In this document: positions 7,399 to 10,803 of the stretch, piece by piece
Position numbering within the stretch: position 1 is the stretch's first letter
Layout of the letters: the number at the start of each line of letters is the position of its first letter
NCBI GenBank assembly: GCA_018713805.1
Contig: DVOF01000143.1
Span: 1-10,803, forward strand
Origin: Candidatus Aphodoplasma excrementigallinarum
Lineage (GTDB): Bacteria > Bacillota > Clostridia > UBA1381 > UMGS1253
Length of the DNA stretch: 10,803 bases
Direction of reading: 5' to 3'
Made by a program: the position numbers and the translations under genes
Notes under the pieces: generated by a model
The model's input: the letters and a program-made list of their open reading frames with translations, nothing else
Database searches by the model: none
What the model was told of the DNA's origin: nothing

Positions 7399-8316
7399 AT
7401 GAAGCATATTTTAGTTGTCGGCAGCATGAATGCCGACCTTGTGATCCAAACGCCCCGCATGCCCCGTATGGGCGAGACGGTGCGGGGCGGTGGGTTTCGC
7501 GTAAATACCGGCGGTAAAGGCGCGAACCAGGCCGCCGCAATCGCAAAGTTAGGCGGCGATATCAAGCTGCTCGGATGCGTGGGCGCGGACCCGTATGGGG
7601 AGATGCTCTTGTCCAATTTGTCCCGCTTTGGCGTGCAGACAGACGGCGCACAGACGGTGGATACGGCGACAGGCGTTGCAGTCATCACCGTATGCGGCGG
7701 CGACAACTGCATTATTTTGGACGCTGGCGCGAACGCCTGCATGACGCCGGAAGTGATTGACGCGAACGCGGCGCTCTTTGCATGGGCGGACTATTGCGTG
7801 CTTCAGCTCGAAATCCCGCTTGAAACGGTGTTGCATACGGCGCGTGCTGCGAAGAAAAACGGGGCGAAGGTCGTTTTAAACCCCGCCCCCATGTGCCCGC
7901 TCCCGGAGGAGCTTCTTGCGCTCGTCGACCTGTTCGTGCCGAACAGTTCCGAAGCGGAACTGTTTTTGAGCCATCCGGTCGAAGGCATAGAGGGCGCGAA
8001 AGCGGCCGCGGCGGAAATCCGCGCACGCGGCGTACCGGACGTTATCATCACATTGGGGGGCGACGGCTGCGTCTATTCAGTCGGTGGCAGCGTCCAGCAT
8101 CACGGCATTGTGGACACGCCTGTGGTAGACACCACGGCGGCGGGCGACACCTTTGTGGCAGGCGTGCTCGTCTGCCTCACGGAGGGGAGGTCCATGGCGG
8201 AGGCTGTCCGGTTTGCCACGCACGCAAGCGCACTCTGCGTCAGCCGGAGCGGCGCGATGGCGTCCGTCCCGACGCGGGACGAGGTCGAAGCGTTTATGGC
8301 TCGCAACGGGAAATAA
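7399..8316 (+). CDS. rbsK: Ribokinase (PfkB family carbohydrate kinase)
   Basis: This 305-residue cytoplasmic kinase is predicted to phosphorylate D-ribose at O5 with ATP and feed the pentose phosphate pathway. It is close to the E. coli enzyme in length (309) and motif order. Sugar-binding residues include Asn11/Asp13 (GSMNAD), the first PfkB signature NTGGKGANQA (36-45), and Glu138 (QLEIP), which matches the ribose-contacting Glu. LNPAP (160-164) and PNSSE (181-185) follow; the latter keeps the Asn and Glu of the NxxE phosphate/Mg motif. The second signature DTTAAGDTF (244-252) contains catalytic base Asp250. The C-terminal ASVPTRDEVEAF matches the ribokinase end. Its GGAGGT ribosome site lies inside the last codons of the upstream ARH-fold gene, and only 4 bases separate that stop from this ATG, so translation is probably coupled. 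The ribose-specific residues favour ribokinase over other PfkB kinases. No ribose transporter (rbsABC) or rbsD lies nearby. Confidence 0.93.
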   Translation: MKHILVVGSMNADLVIQTPRMPRMGETVRGGGFRVNTGGKGANQAAAIAKLGGDIKLLGCVGADPYGEMLLSNLSRFGVQTDGAQTVDTATGVAVITVCGGDNCIILDAGANACMTPEVIDANAALFAWADYCVLQLEIPLETVLHTARAAKKNGAKVVLNPAPMCPLPEELLALVDLFVPNSSEAELFLSHPVEGIEGAKAAAAEIRARGVPDVIITLGGDGCVYSVGGSVQHHGIVDTPVVDTTAAGDTFVAGVLVCLTEGRSMAEAVRFATHASALCVSRSGAMASVPTRDEVEAFMARNGK

Positions 8317-8339
8317 CGCGGCATAAGCAGGAGTATGGT

Positions 8340-9101
8340 ATGACGAATCAGGAAATTTTAGAAATAGCCCTGCGGCAGTCGGCCATTGACATGGGCTGTG
8401 CGCCCGCCGACTTTTTGTGCGGGGAAAACAAAGTCGTGGAGTCCCGCCCGCACCCGCAGGCGAGAAAATATTTGAATTTGCCGTTTTTTTGCGATATGGT
8501 TTCGTATGGGGCGAACATCGTCGCGGCGGCCGACCCGCGTATTGCTGGGTTTATCACAGATTATATCGGCAGTGGGTCGCCGGCGCATTGTTTTGAAACG
8601 CCGAAGATTCACCAATTGTCTGAGGAATTCCGCCAATATGGGAAAAGCGTGTGCTTTATGGCGGAGTATTTCCTGCCGGACAGCGGGCTGCGTCCGCTCC
8701 CCTGCGCGTATGAAACGCGGGTACTGACGCAGGAGGACTTTTCGCCCCTGTACACGCCGGAGTGGGGCAACGCGCTGTGCGAAAAGCGCAGGCAGCTCGA
8801 CGTGCTCGGCGTCGGGGCATACGACGGCGGGCGGCTGGTCGGCCTGGCGGGGTGCTCTGCCGACTGCGATACCATGTGGCAGATTGGCATTGACGTACTG
8901 CCGGGCTACCGGCGCAGGGGCATTGCCGCCGCGCTCACGAGCCGGCTTGCCGCCGAGGCGTTTGCGCGCGGGAAGGTGCCGTTCTACTGCGCGGCATGGT
9001 CGAACCTCCCCTCCGTGCGCAATGCGCTAAAGAGCGGCTTCCGCCCAGCATGGGTGGAGCTTACAGCCATAGATACAAAACAGGCGATGGAGTACCTTTG
9101 A
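8340..9101 (+). CDS. GNAT family N-acetyltransferase with long N-terminal domain
   Basis: This 253-residue protein carries its acetyl-CoA-binding GNAT fold in the C-terminal half (about 125-253). Motif A is IDVLPGYRRRGIAAALTSRL (184-203), with the R-x-x-G-x-A pyrophosphate loop at 191-196. PFYCAAWSNLPSVRNALKSGF (214-234) supplies the strand and helix that end the fold. Residues 1-120 form a separate cysteine-containing region I recognise only as recurring in uncharacterised clostridial GNATs (e.g. LPFFCDMVSYG, HCFETP, CFMAEYFLP). The acceptor substrate is unknown. The start is ATG 8340, with AGGAG 6 bases upstream; in-frame codons further upstream run inside rbsK without an initiation site. 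It lies 23 bases after ribokinase and closes the operon, and its last five codons form one arm of the terminator hairpin. A link to sugar or nucleoside metabolism is suggested only by position. Confidence 0.88.
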   Translation: MTNQEILEIALRQSAIDMGCAPADFLCGENKVVESRPHPQARKYLNLPFFCDMVSYGANIVAAADPRIAGFITDYIGSGSPAHCFETPKIHQLSEEFRQYGKSVCFMAEYFLPDSGLRPLPCAYETRVLTQEDFSPLYTPEWGNALCEKRRQLDVLGVGAYDGGRLVGLAGCSADCDTMWQIGIDVLPGYRRRGIAAALTSRLAAEAFARGKVPFYCAAWSNLPSVRNALKSGFRPAWVELTAIDTKQAMEYL

Positions 9102-9114
9102 CTCCATCGCCTTT
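9083..9114. terminator. Bidirectional terminator shared by the lyase operon and mutY
   Basis: A perfect 11-bp stem pairs GGCGATGGAGT (9083-9093) with ACTCCATCGCC (9101-9111) around a 7-base loop. On the plus strand it is followed by TTTAATATTT. On the minus strand it follows the mutY stop directly and runs into CTGTTTTGTATC. It can therefore end both convergent transcripts. The left arm lies inside the GNAT coding sequence and the GNAT stop codon spans loop and right arm. Confidence 0.85.
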
Positions 9115-10732
9115 AATATTTGATTTCGTCTTTAAAGACGGAAAACGCAGTCGGGAGCGCAATCTCGCCCTCCAGCTGCTGCGGCCCAGCCCAGGTAAAC
9201 GGCTCCGCCGCGCGCCGGCAGCGGATATAGTATCCCGTCATGTGCCATTCCACGTGGGTAAAGATGTGCTTTTTGCCCACCCGTTTGATCAGCTCATACG
9301 GCTCGGCTCCCCAGGCTGCCGCCTGCTGCAGCGCCTCGCTTTCGTCCAGCCCGCCTTCCACATTTGGGAATTCCCACAGCCCGCCGAGCAGTCCACCCTC
9401 GCTGCGGCGGCGCAGCGCTACGCGGCCTTCGTGCAGCAGGATAAATACCGTGCGCTCCTCCATACGGCGCTCACGCTTCGGGCTGCGCCGGGGCAGCTCC
9501 TCCACTGTTCCATTCTCATACGCCATACAAAACCCACGCGCCGGGCAGCTTTCACAGTGCGGCTGCCCGTTCGGAAGGCAGACCGTCGCCCCCAGCTCCA
9601 TCAAGCTTTGCGTAAACGCGCCGCACTTGCCGCGCGGGTACACGCGCCGGAGCCACGCTGCCGCCTGCTTTTTTACGGCGGGGGTATCCACCGGCGCAAA
9701 AATCTCCAAAATGCGCGCAAGCACGCGCAAAACATTGCCGTCCACCGCAGGCTCCGGCTGTTCAAAGCAGATCGACGCAATCGCCCCCGCTGTATAAGGC
9801 CCAACCCCTGGCAGGCGCGCGATTGCTTCATACTCCTGCGGAAACTGGCCACCGTGCTCGCGTATGACCGTCTGTGCCGCCCTCTGTAAGTTTTTCGCGC
9901 GGGTATAGTATCCTAACCCTTCCCACAGCTTCAAAAGCCGTTCCTGCGGCGCTGAGGCCAGCGCCTCAATTGTCGGCAGCTCTGCCAAAAACCGCTCGTA
10001 ATAGCCCTTCACCGCCTCGACGCGCGTCTGCTGCAGCATAATTTCTGACAGCCAAACGTGGTACGGGTCCCGGTCCTTCCTCCACGGCAGGTCGCGCGCC
10101 GCGCCGTCGTACCACGGCAGAAGCACATCCGGGAGCAGACCGCAGCGCGTCTCCTTCTCCTGCATAAGCGAGTGAATCCGCTCATAACACCTTTTATAGC
10201 GCGGCAGCATATGCGCCTCCTGGCACATCTCCTCCAATTTACCCGCCGCTATCCATGCCACCGCGCTGTTCTCATCGGCTTTGACGCGCAGGGGCTGTTT
10301 ATCCGGCGCAAGGCAGGCATATGTTATATTATAATGCTCGTGCGCCGCAACGGGACAACCCCGCTTTTTATGAGCCGGCACAGGCAAAATGTCAAACGCG
10401 AGCGGCGTACTGCAAAGCGGATATACCCGCTCAATCCCCGTCTCCTCCCGCACTTCGCGCAGGGCGGCGGCGAGCAGGTCCTCCTCGCCGTCTGCGTGTC
10501 CGCCCGGCCAGGTATAGGCGTTGTACAGGTTGTGACACACCATCAGGATTTTGTCCATCGCTGAATTGACGACCATTGCGCTGACCGTTACGTGCCGCTT
10601 GGCCTCCCGCGTAAGGGGCGGCTCCCCCTCCCTGTCCCATGCAGCGCGTATCGCGGCCTGTACATCCCGTTCCTTTTGCGTGCGCGCAGGGCGGGACAAG
10701 GCTTGTCTAAGCATATTCATCTGTCCCTTCAC
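9113..10732 (-). CDS. mutY: Nudix hydrolase - MutY adenine DNA glycosylase fusion
   Basis: This 539-residue protein has three parts. Residues 45-165 are a Nudix hydrolase domain with a perfect Nudix box (78-100, from Gly78 through Glu84, Arg92-Glu93, Glu96-Glu97 and Gly99), predicted to hydrolyse a nucleoside diphosphate derivative. Residues 200-405 are a MutY glycosylase that removes adenine opposite 8-oxoguanine: LSEIMLQQTR with Glu230, hairpin LPGVGPYTAGAI (308-319), catalytic Asp331 (AVDGN), and a 4Fe-4S loop with Cys385, 393, 396 and 402. Residues 425-539 are the usual MutT-like 8-oxoG-recognition domain, with WEFPNVEGG. Ordinary MutY is about 350-380 residues and starts near residue 198 here, so the N-terminal Nudix part is an addition. 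No ribosome site precedes the internal ATG at residue 190, so one polypeptide is likely. GTG 10732 is the furthest upstream start; in-frame stops lie beyond it. Met7 (10714), with AAGGGA 9 bases upstream, is a good alternative start. Confidence 0.93.
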   Translation of the reverse strand: MKGQMNMLRQALSRPARTQKERDVQAAIRAAWDREGEPPLTREAKRHVTVSAMVVNSAMDKILMVCHNLYNAYTWPGGHADGEEDLLAAALREVREETGIERVYPLCSTPLAFDILPVPAHKKRGCPVAAHEHYNITYACLAPDKQPLRVKADENSAVAWIAAGKLEEMCQEAHMLPRYKRCYERIHSLMQEKETRCGLLPDVLLPWYDGAARDLPWRKDRDPYHVWLSEIMLQQTRVEAVKGYYERFLAELPTIEALASAPQERLLKLWEGLGYYTRAKNLQRAAQTVIREHGGQFPQEYEAIARLPGVGPYTAGAIASICFEQPEPAVDGNVLRVLARILEIFAPVDTPAVKKQAAAWLRRVYPRGKCGAFTQSLMELGATVCLPNGQPHCESCPARGFCMAYENGTVEELPRRSPKRERRMEERTVFILLHEGRVALRRRSEGGLLGGLWEFPNVEGGLDESEALQQAAAWGAEPYELIKRVGKKHIFTHVEWHMTGYYIRCRRAAEPFTWAGPQQLEGEIALPTAFSVFKDEIKY

Positions 10733-10751
10733 CTGCCCTTCTGCCGTTTGA

Positions 10752-10789
10752 TAAAAAGAAAAGCCCTATAAACACATTGTTTATAGAGC
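10752..10789 (-). terminator. Minus-strand hairpin with U-rich tail just upstream of mutY
   Basis: On the minus strand GCTCTATAAACA pairs with TGTTTATAGGGC (12 bp, one G-U pair) around an ATG loop. It is followed by TTTTCTTTTTA, the form of a rho-independent terminator. It would end a minus-strand gene lying to the right of the window, or act as an attenuator in a mutY leader. Only 19 bases (10733-10751) separate the tail from the mutY GTG, too few for a full promoter. The remaining bases 10790-10803 show nothing assignable. Confidence 0.7.
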
Positions 10790-10803
10790 TCACAACCTGG
10801 TGG

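Noticed and set aside
7893..8339. A plus-strand frame from 7893 runs in frame into the GNAT gene and could suggest a 402-residue protein.
   Set aside because: Its first 149 residues overlap ribokinase in another frame and are Arg/Gly-rich with no domain; the ribosome site at 8329-8333 fits the ATG at 8340.
8335..8343. A two-codon frame (ATG GTA TGA) overlapping the GNAT start, possibly a regulatory mini-ORF.
   Set aside because: The AGGAG site is only one base from its ATG but well spaced for the GNAT ATG, so it is probably chance.
8996..9889. A 297-codon plus-strand frame running through the GNAT end and opposite the MutY part of the fusion.
   Set aside because: It is antisense to a clearly recognised MutY domain, crosses the terminator hairpin, and its product has no recognisable family features.
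1..10803. Search by eye for CRISPR arrays, tRNA or rRNA genes, insertion-sequence ends, long direct repeats and toxin-antitoxin or phage-defence genes.
   Set aside because: None seen. Almost all the window is filled by seven coding regions, and the intergenic stretches are too short to hide such elements; the longest, 2757-2870, is explained by a terminator and a promoter.

Overview
The window reads as a stretch of a moderately GC-rich Bacillota genome, probably an anaerobic or gut-type clostridium. The inference rests on strong AGGAGG-like ribosome sites, short hairpin-plus-U-tract terminators, and the protein types present: a clostridial-style GNAT, a clostridial MutY with a four-cysteine Fe-S loop, and a heterodimeric ABC exporter. 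The species cannot be named from the sequence alone.

Layout. (1) 2-2756, plus strand: two overlapping genes for a heterodimeric ABC exporter. The first is cut off at its 5' end by the window edge, and its ATPase domain has the degenerate Asp/Gln catalytic residues. The second is complete, starts at a GTG inside the end of the first, and carries the consensus Glu/His. A strong terminator follows at 2771-2797. (2) 2811-9111, plus strand: a recognisable extended -10 promoter, overlapped by a perfect 14-bp palindrome, drives what looks like one four-gene transcript. It encodes a secreted 1053-residue heparinase II/III-type polysaccharide lyase, an intracellular ADP-ribosylglycohydrolase-fold protein, a ribokinase (RbsK), and a GNAT acetyltransferase. 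Gaps are 27, 4 and 23 bases, and no terminator is visible until the hairpin at the end of the GNAT gene. (3) 9113-10732, minus strand: a convergent gene for a three-part protein, with an N-terminal Nudix hydrolase domain fused to a full-length MutY adenine DNA glycosylase that has its usual MutT-like C-terminal domain. The two convergent units share one bidirectional hairpin. (4) 10733-10803: a minus-strand hairpin with a U-rich tail sits immediately upstream of mutY.

How the parts may fit together. The exporter is a separate unit with unknown cargo. The lyase operon joins extracellular depolymerisation of an acidic polysaccharide to cytoplasmic handling of a ribosyl or other N-glycosidic compound: the ARH-fold enzyme could release ribose, which the ribokinase four bases downstream would phosphorylate. 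The ARH-fold protein belongs to a divergent subgroup in which two Thr-type metal ligands look replaced, so its substrate may not be ADP-ribose. The Nudix-MutY fusion would put nucleotide hydrolysis and repair of A opposite 8-oxoG on one polypeptide.

I found no CRISPR array, tRNA, rRNA, insertion sequence, phage gene or toxin-antitoxin pair. The most interesting items are the Nudix-MutY fusion, the ARH-fold/ribokinase pair inside a lyase operon, and the hairpin before mutY.
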